DNA of 64,000 bases from Bordetella trematum (GTDB taxonomy: Bacteria; Pseudomonadota; Gammaproteobacteria; Burkholderiales; Burkholderiaceae_B): positions 219,357-283,356 of the forward strand of contig NZ_FKBR01000033.1 of the NCBI RefSeq assembly GCF_900078335.1, written 5' to 3'. The number at the start of each line of letters is the position of its first letter. The first letter of the stretch is position 1. This document shows, in pieces, positions 49,998-58,674 of this stretch. The notes beneath the pieces are model-generated. The model ran no database searches. It was not told the DNA's origin and saw nothing but the letters and a program-made list of their open reading frames with translations. The position numbers were made by a program, and so were the translations under genes.

Positions 49998-51531
49998 CCC
50001 GCAGCCGCGCTGGCCCGTCATGGGCATCCGGGCGCTGCTCATCTCCCTGCTGCTGCCCGGCGTCATCCTGCTGCTGGTCATCGACAGCCTGAATGACTAC
50101 CGCACCCTGGCGTCGATCACCAACGAAGCCTATGACTCGGCTTTGCTGGAGCCTGCCAGGGTGCTGGAAAGCAGTCTCGAATTCATGCCCGACGGCAACC
50201 TTCAGGTTGCCACGCCGCTGTACGCCCAGGTGATGCTGGAGTCGCGTGCCGGGCTGCGCAAGTACTATCGCATCGAGGAAATCGATCCGCCCTGGCAGCC
50301 CTCGCAGAAAGGGGAGCCTCCGCCCGGGCAGACGCTGGCGGGCATGCCCGAAATGCCTCGCCCGCCGGTCTGGCCGTCGGGTGACGGTGAGCCCGTGTTT
50401 TATGACGGGGTCTACCGCAGTGATCCAGTGCGGATGGTGGCCGTTTTGCGCGACCTGCACTATCACGGAGTGCACCGGCAGGTCATGGTGATCGTGGCCG
50501 AGAGCATTGGCAAGCGTCTGGCGGCCGAAGAGGCCGCCAAGCGCCAGGAGGTGCTGCGCGATGCGCGCATGCTGGCGCTGGTGGCTTTGCTGGTCTGGTG
50601 GGGCGTGAGTTGGGCGCTGCGGCCCCTGGGGCGGTTGCGCAACGATATTCGCTCGCGCCCACAGGATGACCTGACACCGCTGGACGCCTCGCGCGTGCCC
50701 AGCGAAGTGATCCCGCTGGTCGAGGCGGTCAATTATCACATCGCCCGCCACCGCCGGGTGATCGACGAGCAGTCCCAGTTTCTGGCCGACGCCTCGCACC
50801 AGTTGCGCACGCCCCTGGCCATCATGCTGACGCAGGCCCAGTATGCCCTGCGTGAGCGTGATCCGGCGCGCGCGCAGGAAGGGTTGCGTGCCATCGTCGA
50901 ACAATTGCGCAGCACGCGCCGGCTGACCGAACAGCTGCTGTCGCTGGCCCACGCCCATCAGGCCGAGGCCACGCCGCACCGTGTCTTCGACCTCAACGAA
51001 CTGGCCCGCGAGGTGGTGTTGCAGTATCTGCCCCTGGCCCATGAGCGTCGCCAGGATCTGGGCTGGGTGGATGCGCGCGGGGATCAAGGCATGTGGGCCG
51101 AAGATGGCCGGGCGGTCGCACCCGTGCTGGGCAGCGAGGCCGAAGTCCACGAAGTGCTCTCCAATCTGATCCACAACGCCATCAACTACGCCGGCAGCGG
51201 TGCGCAGATCACGGTTTCGGTGGTGCCGGGCAGCTCGGGCGTCGATGTGATCGTCGCCGACAATGGTCCGGGCATCGAGGCCAGCATGCGCGAGCGTGCC
51301 TTTGCGCGCTTTGAACGCATCATGGTGGATCGCACGGCGACCTCCTCGGGCAGCGGCCTGGGGCTGTCCATCGCCCGAGCCTTCGCGCGCCGCAATGGCG
51401 GCGATATCGAGCTGCGTGACGGCGAGCCGAATGCCGCCGGCGGCTATGGCCTGGCAGCCGTGTTTCACATGCCCCGCGCTTTCGAGACAGCCGAAATTCA
51501 GCTGATGGACAATCAAAAGAAAGCTTATTAA
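49978..51531 (+). CDS. Sensor histidine kinase, TctE-like
   Basis: A 517-residue membrane kinase, read from a GTG at 49978 (ATG at 50020 is an alternative). An N-terminal membrane helix (L-L-I-S-L-L-L-P-G-V-I-L-L-L-V), a periplasmic domain to about residue 190 and a second helix precede the H-box A-S-H-Q-L-R-T-P-L-A-I-M. The ATPase domain has N-L-I-H-N-A-I-N-Y, D-N-G-P-G-I and G-S-G-L-G-L-S-I-A. TctE-type kinases sense tri- or dicarboxylates, sometimes through a Bug protein. The tctBA genes follow. Confidence 0.88.
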   Translation: MSLPNPDPQPRWPVMGIRALLISLLLPGVILLLVIDSLNDYRTLASITNEAYDSALLEPARVLESSLEFMPDGNLQVATPLYAQVMLESRAGLRKYYRIEEIDPPWQPSQKGEPPPGQTLAGMPEMPRPPVWPSGDGEPVFYDGVYRSDPVRMVAVLRDLHYHGVHRQVMVIVAESIGKRLAAEEAAKRQEVLRDARMLALVALLVWWGVSWALRPLGRLRNDIRSRPQDDLTPLDASRVPSEVIPLVEAVNYHIARHRRVIDEQSQFLADASHQLRTPLAIMLTQAQYALRERDPARAQEGLRAIVEQLRSTRRLTEQLLSLAHAHQAEATPHRVFDLNELAREVVLQYLPLAHERRQDLGWVDARGDQGMWAEDGRAVAPVLGSEAEVHEVLSNLIHNAINYAGSGAQITVSVVPGSSGVDVIVADNGPGIEASMRERAFARFERIMVDRTATSSGSGLGLSIARAFARRNGGDIELRDGEPNAAGGYGLAAVFHMPRAFETAEIQLMDNQKKAY

Positions 51532-51591
51532 AAGCTTCGCTTCCGGCGGGGCTAGGGATTACCCCGGAATTCAGTTTTCCGACAGCGCGTA

Positions 51592-51603
51592 GAAAGCGCT
51601 TTC
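51592..51603. promoter_or_regulatory. Palindrome GAAAGCGCTTTC upstream of tctBA (first copy)
   Basis: A perfect 12-bp palindrome about 111 bp upstream of the tctB start at 51714. The same 12 bp occurs at 57861-57872, 110 bp upstream of the other tctB gene. The central CpG and the even symmetry resemble LacI-family operators. Two copies of AGCTTCGCTTCC (51533-51544, 51606-51617) flank the region. Confidence 0.5.
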
Positions 51604-51713
51604 GCAGCTTCGCTTCCTATCCTGCAGGCCTGTTTTCTTCACGAGGACAGGCCCTGCGCCTCTTTTCCGGGCCTGGGGGGATACCGCGTCACCAAGACGC
51701 GAAAGGAGCGAGC

Positions 51714-52193
51714 GTGGATTTATCAAGTCGACAAAAAGATTATTACGGAGGGGCCCTGATGGTGATCGTCGGGCTGGGTGCGGTGTACGCCGGTACGCAG
51801 TATCACCTGGGGAGTTTGTCGCACATGGGGCCGGGTTTTTTCCCGGCGGCGATCGGCACTTTGCTGGCCTTCGTGGGCCTGCTGATCGCCTTGTCGGCAC
51901 GGCCGGCGCCCACTGCCGATGACGTCAAGCCCGCGGCGGATGGCCATCAGCATGCCTTTCCCGACCTGCGTGGGGCTGCCTGCATCGTGCTGGGCATTCT
52001 GGCATTTCTGCTGCTGGGCGAGTGGGGCGGGCTGCTGCCGGCCACCTTCGCCATCGTGTTCATTTCGGCGCTGGGCGATCGCAGCAATACGCTCAAGCAG
52101 GCTTTCCTGTTGTCACTCGCCATGTGCGCCGTCGCCGTGGCGGTGTTCTGGTGGGCCTTGCAACTGCAGCTGCCGCTGTTTCAATGGAGCTGA
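51714..52193 (+). CDS. tctB: Tripartite tricarboxylate transporter small subunit TctB
   Basis: A 159-residue inner-membrane protein with four hydrophobic helices, starting at a GTG with AAAGGAG upstream. D-Y-Y-G-G-A-L-M-V-I-V-G-L-G-A-V-Y-A-G and H-M-G-P-G-F-F-P-A-A-I-G are typical. It forms the membrane part of a proton- or sodium-driven carboxylate importer with TctA. No tctC gene is in this operon, so the Bug receptor must come from elsewhere. Confidence 0.88.
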   Translation: MDLSSRQKDYYGGALMVIVGLGAVYAGTQYHLGSLSHMGPGFFPAAIGTLLAFVGLLIALSARPAPTADDVKPAADGHQHAFPDLRGAACIVLGILAFLLLGEWGGLLPATFAIVFISALGDRSNTLKQAFLLSLAMCAVAVAVFWWALQLQLPLFQWS

Positions 52194-52199
52194 TGCGCC

Positions 52200-53723
52200 A
52201 TGATCATGGAATCTCTGAGTGACCTCTGGTATGGCTTTGGCATTGCCTTCCAGTGGCACAACCTCATGTGGTCGTTCTTCGGGGTGCTGGTCGGCAACCT
52301 GATCGGCGTACTGCCCGGATTGGGGGCGCTGTCGGCTATTTCGATTCTGCTGCCGCTGACCTATGTCATGCAGCCGGTGCCGGCCATCCTCATGCTGGCC
52401 GGCATTTTCTACGGCTCGCAGTACGGCGGCGCCATCGGCGCCATCCTGTTGAACCTGCCTTCGCACCCGCCTCATGCCGTCACCTGCCTGGACGGCTACC
52501 CCCTGACCAAGCAGGGCAAGGGCGGCACGGCGCTGGGCATCACGATGATCTGCTCGTTCTTTGCCGCCTCGGTCGGCATTATCGTCATGATCTTCGCCTC
52601 GCCGCTCCTGGTCGAGGTGGCCTTCAAGTTCGGCCCCACCGAGATCTTCTCGATCATGCTGCTGGGCCTGCTGGCCGGCGCCACGATGTCGCGCGGTTCT
52701 GCCCTGCGTGGGGTAGCGATGACATTGTTCGGCCTGCTATGCGGCGTGGTCGGCACCGATGTGAACACCGGCTCGATCCGCTTTTCCTTTGGCCTGATCG
52801 ACCTGTCCGACGGACTGGAACTGGTGGCGGTGTCGATGGGCCTGTTCGGCGTGGCCGACTTTCTGATGAGCGTCAACCGCATGGCATCCATCGGCAGCGG
52901 CGCCAAGCTGCGCGTGCGGGACATGCGGCCCAGCAAGGCCGAGATGAAAGAGGCCTTCATGCCCATGGTGCGGGGCACGCTGGTGGGAACCCTGTTCGGG
53001 GCCATGCCGGGCACCGGGCCGACCATCACCACCTTCGTGGCCTATGCACTGGAGCGCAAGATCTCCAAGACGCCGGAGAAATTCGGCACTGGCATGATTG
53101 GCGGCGTGGCCTCTCCGGAAGCTTCCTCGCACTCCAAGACGCAGGTGGACTTCATCCCCACCATGAGCCTGGGAATCCCGGGCGACGCCGTGATGGCGCT
53201 GATCCTGGGCGCTTTGCTGATCCAGGGGATCCAGCCGGGGCCGCAGCTCATTACCGAGCATCCGGATATCTTCTGGGGGCTGATCGCCAGCTTCTGGGTC
53301 GGCAATGTGCTGCTCATGGTGCTCAACGTGCCGCTCATCGGCGTGTGGGTCAAGCTGCTGCAGGTGCCGTACCGCTATCTGTTCCCGTCGGCGCTGTTCT
53401 TCATCGCAGTCGGTGTGTTCAGTACCCAGAACAGCCTCTTTCAGATCTGGGAAGTGTTGGCCTTCGGGGTGATCGGCGCCTTGTTGATGTTCCTGGACTT
53501 CTCGGTCGCGCCCATTCTGCTGGGGTTCGTGCTGGGGCCCATGGTCGAGGAGAATTTCCGGCGAGCCTTGTTGCTGTCGCGCGGGGATCTGGCCGTGTTC
53601 GTCGAGCGCCCCATCAGCGCCTGGTTCATCGGCGCCAGCGCCGTGCTTATCCTGGTGCAGGTGTGGGCCTTCATGCGCCGCAATCGCCGCAAGCCCGCCG
53701 ACGTGGCGCCCGGCGCGGCTTGA
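52200..53723 (+). CDS. tctA: Tripartite tricarboxylate transporter large subunit TctA
   Basis: A 507-residue membrane protein with about 10-12 helices. The conserved segments are G-N-L-I-G-V-L-P-G-L-G near residue 30, G-S-Q-Y-G-G-A-I-G-A-I-L-L near residue 75, and G-A-M-P-G-T-G-P-T-I in the second half, an internal repeat of the first. It transports a carboxylate delivered by a TctC protein. It starts 6 bp after tctB and is the last gene of this operon. Confidence 0.93.
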   Translation: MIMESLSDLWYGFGIAFQWHNLMWSFFGVLVGNLIGVLPGLGALSAISILLPLTYVMQPVPAILMLAGIFYGSQYGGAIGAILLNLPSHPPHAVTCLDGYPLTKQGKGGTALGITMICSFFAASVGIIVMIFASPLLVEVAFKFGPTEIFSIMLLGLLAGATMSRGSALRGVAMTLFGLLCGVVGTDVNTGSIRFSFGLIDLSDGLELVAVSMGLFGVADFLMSVNRMASIGSGAKLRVRDMRPSKAEMKEAFMPMVRGTLVGTLFGAMPGTGPTITTFVAYALERKISKTPEKFGTGMIGGVASPEASSHSKTQVDFIPTMSLGIPGDAVMALILGALLIQGIQPGPQLITEHPDIFWGLIASFWVGNVLLMVLNVPLIGVWVKLLQVPYRYLFPSALFFIAVGVFSTQNSLFQIWEVLAFGVIGALLMFLDFSVAPILLGFVLGPMVEENFRRALLLSRGDLAVFVERPISAWFIGASAVLILVQVWAFMRRNRRKPADVAPGAA

Positions 53724-53752
53724 GGTCGCCCGCAGCGGTGCGCGCTTGCTCT

Positions 53753-54682
53753 TCAGGGCGCCATGCGCCGCATGCCCAGCGGTTCGTAGGTTGGTGGCAG
53801 GCGTTCGAAGAGGAAATCCAGGAACACCCGCACGGCCGGGATCATGCCGCGTCGTGAAGGGTAGATGCAGTGCACGATGCCCTCGGGCAGGCGCCAATCG
53901 GGCAACACCGGCACCAGCTCGCCGCACCGCAGCGCCTCCTGGATCGCAACGGAAGGCAGCAGGGCGATCCCGCGTCCGCGCATGGCGGCTTCGGTCAGAA
54001 CGATAAAGTCGTTGCACGACAGCCGCGGGCTCACCACGATCTGGCGTTTTTCGCCGTCGCGATGGTGCAGGGCCCAGACCACTTCGCTCTGTGGATCATT
54101 GAAGCTGAGGGTCAGGTGCTGCGCCAGCGCCTCGGGGGCGGCCGGTGTGCCATGTTGGGCCAGATAGCCGGGGCTGGCCACCAACATGCCCGAGGCCATG
54201 CCCAGCTGGCGCACCACGAACTCGGCGTCGGTGTCCAGGCGGGTGCGCACGCGCAGCGCCAGGTCGACTCCCTCATTGATCAGGTCGATTCGCCGGTTGG
54301 TGGCCAGCATGCGGATCGATATCTCCGGCCAGGCCTCCATGAACTCCGGCAGCAACGGCGCCAGCAACTGCTGGGCAATCGAGATCGGACAGCTCACGAC
54401 CACCGGCCCGGACGGCTGGCTTTGCAACTGCTGCATGGCTTCTTCGGCCGCCAGAGCCGAAGCGGTCATTTCCCGGCAGTAGTGCAGATAGCGTTCGCCG
54501 GCGCTGGTCAGGCGCAGGCGACGTGTCGTGCGCTGCAATAGGCGCAGCCCCAGGCGTTCTTCGAGTTGCGAGATGCGCCGCGACAGGCGCGACTTGGGAA
54601 TGTCGAGCGCCCGCGCGGCGGCGCTGAAGCCGCCTTGCTCGACCACCTGGCAGAAATAGTAGAGATCGTTGAGGTCCTGCAT
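53753..54682 (-). CDS. LysR-family transcriptional regulator
   Basis: A 309-residue LysR protein. The N-terminal helix-turn-helix A-A-R-A-L-D-I-P-K-S-R-L-S-R-R-I lies at about residues 20-36 and a full effector domain follows. K-S-R-L-S-R-R marks the subgroup related to the DsdC/AaeR-type regulators that control efflux or hydroxyacid genes. It lies 33 bp downstream of the hydroxyacid dehydrogenase gene on the same strand and is convergent with tctA. Its target is not evident. Confidence 0.9.
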   Translation of the reverse strand: MQDLNDLYYFCQVVEQGGFSAAARALDIPKSRLSRRISQLEERLGLRLLQRTTRRLRLTSAGERYLHYCREMTASALAAEEAMQQLQSQPSGPVVVSCPISIAQQLLAPLLPEFMEAWPEISIRMLATNRRIDLINEGVDLALRVRTRLDTDAEFVVRQLGMASGMLVASPGYLAQHGTPAAPEALAQHLTLSFNDPQSEVVWALHHRDGEKRQIVVSPRLSCNDFIVLTEAAMRGRGIALLPSVAIQEALRCGELVPVLPDWRLPEGIVHCIYPSRRGMIPAVRVFLDFLFERLPPTYEPLGMRRMAP

Positions 54683-54715
54683 CGGGCTGTCAGGCGGCCG
54701 CGGCCGCCGGCTCCA

Positions 54716-55621
54716 TTACTTGTTCAGGCGCGTGATCAGGCTGGAGGTATCCCAGCGTCCGCCGCCTTGCCGCTGCACGTCGCCGTAGAACTGGTCCACC
54801 AGCGCGGTCAGGGGCAGGCGGGCGCCATTGTGACGCGCTTCGCTCAACACCAGACCGAGGTCTTTGCGCATCCAGTCAACGGCAAAGCCGAAGTCGAACT
54901 TGCCATCGACCATGGTGCCGCCACGATTCTCCATCTGCCAGCTTTGCGCAGCCCCCTTGCTGATGACGTCGAGCACCAGTTTCATATCGAGCTCGGAGGC
55001 CTGCCCGAAGGCGATCGCCTCGGCCAGGCCCTGGACCACACCGGCGATGCAGATCTGGTTGACCATCTTGGCCAGCTGGCCCGCGCCTGCCTCGCCGACC
55101 CGGGTGACGGCCCGGCCGAACGCCGCTGCCACCGGCTGGATGGCGTCGAACACGGCTGCATCGCCGCCGCACATCACGGTCAGCACGCCGTTGACCGCGC
55201 CGGCCTGGCCGCCGGATACCGGCGCATCGATGAAGTTCAGGCCGCGGTTCTTGGCGAGCGCGTAGAGTTCGCGCGCCACGTCCGCCGAGGCGGTCGTGTG
55301 GTCGACGAATGTGGCCCCGGCAGTCATGCCCGCGAAGGCGCCATCCTCGCCCAGCACCACGCTGCGCAGATCGTCATCGTTGCCCACGCAGGCAAATACG
55401 ATTTGTGCGCCCTGGGCGGCTTCGCGCGGGGTGGCCGCCAGCTTGCCGCCGAATTCCTGTACCCACGCCTCGGCCTTGGCCGGGCTGCGGTTGTACACCG
55501 TGACGTCGTGACCGGCCCGCGCCAGGTGTCCCGCCATCGGCAGGCCCATGACGCCCAGACCCAGGAAAGCGACCTTGTGCGCGGCGACGTTGTCGTAGGT
55601 TTTCGAACCGATGCTTGGCAT
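54716..55621 (-). CDS. 3-hydroxyisobutyrate/tartronate-semialdehyde reductase-family enzyme
   Basis: A 301-residue beta-hydroxyacid dehydrogenase. The Rossmann motif is V-A-F-L-G-L-G-V-M-G-L-P-M-A-G-H; the substrate loop is D-A-P-V-S-G-G-Q-A-G-A; the catalytic Lys is in G-A-G-Q-L-A-K-M-V-N-Q. The C-terminal helical domain is complete. It could reduce tartronate semialdehyde or oxidise a 3-hydroxyacid. It sits between two tctBA operons with a LysR gene downstream, so it may handle a transported hydroxyacid. Confidence 0.86.
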   Translation of the reverse strand: MPSIGSKTYDNVAAHKVAFLGLGVMGLPMAGHLARAGHDVTVYNRSPAKAEAWVQEFGGKLAATPREAAQGAQIVFACVGNDDDLRSVVLGEDGAFAGMTAGATFVDHTTASADVARELYALAKNRGLNFIDAPVSGGQAGAVNGVLTVMCGGDAAVFDAIQPVAAAFGRAVTRVGEAGAGQLAKMVNQICIAGVVQGLAEAIAFGQASELDMKLVLDVISKGAAQSWQMENRGGTMVDGKFDFGFAVDWMRKDLGLVLSEARHNGARLPLTALVDQFYGDVQRQGGGRWDTSSLITRLNK

Positions 55622-55708
55622 GTCTGATTTTCCGGAAAACGAGGTTGTGAAGCCGATAACTTACCCCAATCCTCCCGGCCCTGTGCAGTCTCGCGAGAAA
55701 GGGAGGGG

Positions 55709-55740
55709 CAATAAAAAACCGGGCCCGCGAGGGCCCGGTT
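55709..55740 (-). terminator. Terminator of the leftward tctBA operon
   Basis: AACCGGGCCC (55717-55726) and GGGCCCGGTT (55731-55740) form a perfect 10-bp stem with a GCGA loop. On the minus strand it is followed by TTTTTTAT, so it ends transcripts of tctA at 55769. Confidence 0.88.
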
Positions 55741-55768
55741 CGGATGACGCCTTGAGGTGTCGCGAGGA

Positions 55769-57274
55769 TCAGTCTTCCTCGACGAAAGTCTCTTCGCGCT
55801 TCTTGCGGATGGCCGGCAGGGCAACCAGGATCACCAGGCCCAGCGCCAGGGCCAGCAGGGTGGCCGACAGCGGACGGTTCAGGAAGGTCATGAAGTCGCC
55901 GCGCGACAGCAGCAGGGCGCGACGGAAGTTCTCTTCCATCATGGGGCCCAGCACCAGGCCCAGCAGCAGCGGGGCGCCTTCGCACTTGAGCTTGGACCAG
56001 ACGTAGCCGATCACGCCGAAAGCCGCGGTCATGAAGATGTCGAAGGTGTTGTAGTTCAGCGAATACACACCGATCGTGCAGAACACCAGAATCGCGGGGA
56101 ACAGAATGCGATAGGGCACCTTGAGCAGCTTGACCCACAGGCCGATCAGCGGCAGGTTCAGCACCACCAGCATCAGGTTGCCGATCCACATCGAGGCGAT
56201 CAGGCCCCAGAACAGCTCGGGGTGGCTGGACATGACCTGCGGACCCGGCTGGATGTTGTGGATGGTCATGGCGCCAACCATCAGAGCCATCACGGCGTTG
56301 CCGGGGATGCCCAGCGTCAGCAGCGGGATGAAGGAGGTCTGCGCGGCAGCGTTGTTGGCCGACTCGGGGCCCGCCAGGCCGGCGGGGTGACCCTTGCCGA
56401 AACGCTCGGGGTTGCGCGAGATCTTCTTTTCCAGCGTGTAGGAGGCGAACGACGACAGCACGGCGCCACCGCCCGGCAGGATGCCCAGGGCCGAACCCAG
56501 CGCAGTGCCGCGCACGACCGCCGGAGCCGCTTCCTTGAATTCCTGGAAGTTGGGATACAGCGTGCCGATCTTGTCGGTGATGTCGACGCGGTTTTCCTTC
56601 TGCTCCAGGTTGGTCATGATTTCGGAGAAGCCGAACACGCCCATGGCCACGATGGCGAAGTCGATGCCGTCCTGCAGTTCTGGGATGCCGAAGTCATAGC
56701 GGGCCACGCCGGAGTTCACGTCCGTGCCCACCATGCCCAGCAACAGGCCGAGGATGATCATGGCGATGGCCTTGGGCAGCGAGCCCGAGGCCAGCACCAC
56801 GGCGCCCACCAGGCCCAGCACCATCAGCGAGAAATACTCGGCCGGGCCGAACTTGAACGCAACTTCCGCCAGCGGAGGCGCGAAGGCAGCCAGCAGCAGC
56901 GTGGCCACGCAACCGGCGAAGAACGAGCCCAGGGCCGCGATGGCCAGGGCGGCGCCTGCGCGGCCGTTGCGAGCCATCTGGTGACCGTCCAGCACGGTCA
57001 CCACTGCGGATGTCTCCCCTGGCAGCGCCACCAGAATGGCAGTGGTCGAGCCGCCGTACTGGGCGCCATAGTAGATGCCGGCCAGCATGATCAGGCCAGC
57101 CACCGGCGGCAGCACATAGGTGATGGGCAGCAGCATGGCGATGGTCGGCACCGGGCCGATCCCCGGCAGCACGCCGATCAGGGTGCCCAGAATGCAGCCC
57201 AGCAGGGCATAGGCCAGGTTCTCGGGCGTGAACGCCACCGAGAAACCCAGCATGAGGTTGTCAAACAATTCCAT
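55769..57274 (-). CDS. tctA: Tripartite tricarboxylate transporter large subunit TctA (second copy)
   Basis: A 501-residue TctA protein. G-T-L-I-G-V-L-P-G-I-G-P-V and G-A-Q-Y-G-G-S-T-T-A-I-L form the first repeat, and G-S-A-L-G-I-L-P-G-G-G-A the second. It differs from the copy at 52200, in the charge and length of its C-terminal tail among other places, so they are separate transporters and not a recent duplication. It starts 21 bp after tctB in a leftward operon and has a strong terminator. No tctC gene is present. Confidence 0.93.
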   Translation of the reverse strand: MELFDNLMLGFSVAFTPENLAYALLGCILGTLIGVLPGIGPVPTIAMLLPITYVLPPVAGLIMLAGIYYGAQYGGSTTAILVALPGETSAVVTVLDGHQMARNGRAGAALAIAALGSFFAGCVATLLLAAFAPPLAEVAFKFGPAEYFSLMVLGLVGAVVLASGSLPKAIAMIILGLLLGMVGTDVNSGVARYDFGIPELQDGIDFAIVAMGVFGFSEIMTNLEQKENRVDITDKIGTLYPNFQEFKEAAPAVVRGTALGSALGILPGGGAVLSSFASYTLEKKISRNPERFGKGHPAGLAGPESANNAAAQTSFIPLLTLGIPGNAVMALMVGAMTIHNIQPGPQVMSSHPELFWGLIASMWIGNLMLVVLNLPLIGLWVKLLKVPYRILFPAILVFCTIGVYSLNYNTFDIFMTAAFGVIGYVWSKLKCEGAPLLLGLVLGPMMEENFRRALLLSRGDFMTFLNRPLSATLLALALGLVILVALPAIRKKREETFVEED

Positions 57275-57295
57275 GGCGAGTGTGCTCCTCTAGCC

Positions 57296-57751
57296 TTAAA
57301 TGAACGACGGCCACAGCGGGAAGATCAGTCCCAGGCCCTTGATGAAGGCGAGGTAGCTGAACACCACCAGGAAAATGCCGTTGGCAACGGCGACCTTGAT
57401 GCTGAACTCATGGCTGGCCAGGCTGCTGAGCACCACCAGCAGGAATACCGAGATGTAGACGCCCAGATAGTTGAGCACCACGGCGTAGAAGACAACGGAG
57501 CCGATCACCAGGAAGACGATGCGCCAGTCGAAACGGTCGACGTGCGTTTCCTGGGCCTTCTTCGACAACGACCCGAGCAACACGACGGCGCCCAACAAGG
57601 CCAGGACAAGTCCCAGCCAGAAGGGGAAATACCCCGGGCCCATGCGGGCAGCTGTGCCCATTTGGTAGCTGGTGGCTTGCCAGGCGAATCCCAGTCCAAG
57701 GGCGATGAACATCACCCCCGACCAGAAGTCCTGTCGATTGCGTAGCTGCAT
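57296..57751 (-). CDS. tctB: Tripartite tricarboxylate transporter small subunit TctB (second copy)
   Basis: A 151-residue inner-membrane protein with four hydrophobic helices. D-F-W-S-G-V-M-F-I-A-L-G-L-G-F-A-W and A-R-M-G-P-G-Y-F-P-F-W-L-G are the family features. First gene of the leftward tctBA operon. An AGGAG ribosome site lies before the ATG at 57751. Its upstream region carries the palindrome shared with the other tctB. Confidence 0.88.
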   Translation of the reverse strand: MQLRNRQDFWSGVMFIALGLGFAWQATSYQMGTAARMGPGYFPFWLGLVLALLGAVVLLGSLSKKAQETHVDRFDWRIVFLVIGSVVFYAVVLNYLGVYISVFLLVVLSSLASHEFSIKVAVANGIFLVVFSYLAFIKGLGLIFPLWPSFI

Positions 57752-58227
57752 GATTGGTTGGCTCCTGTTTTACAGCGTGTAGGGTTCATAGACCGCTGCC
57801 GTGCCGGGACACGGACAGCCAGCCACAAAAAGGCATTTGGAGGTGCCATTCGTTTTTATTGAAAGCGCTTTCCGCAGTTGTGAAAGCAGAAAGACGCTTT
57901 TTTGAAGGCCGAATGGTAATGGAGGGGATCAAGCGTGCAAACCCTGGGGCTACCCTGATGCACTGGGGTTTTCCCTCGTTTTCGCATCAACTAGGGGAAC
58001 TTCCCGGTTTTTTTTGTAACGGCGGGGATGGGCTGATGGGAGATTGAAAGGAAATTGAAAGGAGCTAGAAAGTTGTGCGAAAGCAGGTTGTCGGCTGGGG
58101 GATTTCGCCGTTGCGGCGAGGTGACAGACTTCTGCCAAACAACTTTCATCCTGTACCGAATATTGCCGTACTTATCTGCTTACGTGAAGCATCCCGAATC
58201 GCTTCCGGATGGTTTACGATATCGCCC
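57752..58227. other. 476-bp intergenic region between tctB and the zapA operon
   Basis: No gene of normal size is seen. It is AT-richer than its surroundings. It holds GAAAGCGCTTTC at 57861-57872 and a nearby related stretch GAAAGACGCTTTT (57889-57901). The right half (about 58020-58227) leads into the coiled-coil protein gene and should contain its promoter, which I could not place with confidence. Confidence 0.45.
57861..57872. promoter_or_regulatory. Palindrome GAAAGCGCTTTC upstream of tctBA (second copy)
   Basis: The same perfect 12-bp palindrome as at 51592-51603, here 110 bp upstream of the leftward tctB start at 57751. GCAG follows closely on the plus strand in both copies. Equal distance from the two tctB genes suggests a common regulator. 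Confidence 0.5.
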
Positions 58228-58674
58228 ATGCTGCAAGACCTAGATCAACTCGCCGCCCGCATAGGGCAATTGGTGCAACGCACCCGGCAACTTCACGCCG
58301 AGCGTGATGCGTTGCGTGTCCGTCTGAATGACAGTGAAGGCCAGGTGCAGACGCTGACGCAGCGTTGCGCCGACCGCGATGCCGAGCTGCGCGCTTTGCG
58401 TGAGCAGTCGCGCGATCACGACGGCCTCCTGGAACGCGCCAAAGAGCAGGCCCAGCAGGCCGAAAGCGATCTGCGCGAGCAACTGGCCCGTGAAACTGCC
58501 CAGCGCCAGGCCCTTGAGGCACGCTTTGTCGCCCGAGAGGAAGAAATGCGGCAGGTGTTGTCCGCCAGAGAGGCCGAGTTGCAGCGTCTGCGTTCGGTTG
58601 CCACCTCGGCGCGTGAGCGTATCGACGCCGTGTTGGCGCGTCTGCCCGGTGCCGCAGCTGGAGAGCAAGCCTGA
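58228..58674 (+). CDS. ZapB-like/DUF904 coiled-coil protein upstream of zapA
   Basis: A 148-residue, almost wholly helical, charged protein. It has heptad-like leucines across most of its length (L-D-Q-L-A-A-R-I-G-Q-L-V-Q-R, then R-V-R-L-N-D-S-E-G-Q-V-Q). No signal or membrane segment is seen. It starts at 58228 and its TGA overlaps the zapA ATG. The TIGR02449/ZapB-like family occupies this place before zapA in related bacteria, so a role in Z-ring assembly is likely; I see no direct proof. Confidence 0.75.
   Translation: MLQDLDQLAARIGQLVQRTRQLHAERDALRVRLNDSEGQVQTLTQRCADRDAELRALREQSRDHDGLLERAKEQAQQAESDLREQLARETAQRQALEARFVAREEEMRQVLSAREAELQRLRSVATSARERIDAVLARLPGAAAGEQA

Noticed and set aside
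52253..53857. 534-codon frame inside tctA on the same strand
   Set aside because: Frame-shifted reading of tctA. The product is Arg/His/Pro-rich and shows no membrane pattern, while the tctA frame does.
55757..57745. 662-codon open frame antisense to tctA and tctB
   Set aside because: The tctBA frames have membrane-protein features and family motifs. The antisense frame is a composition artefact.
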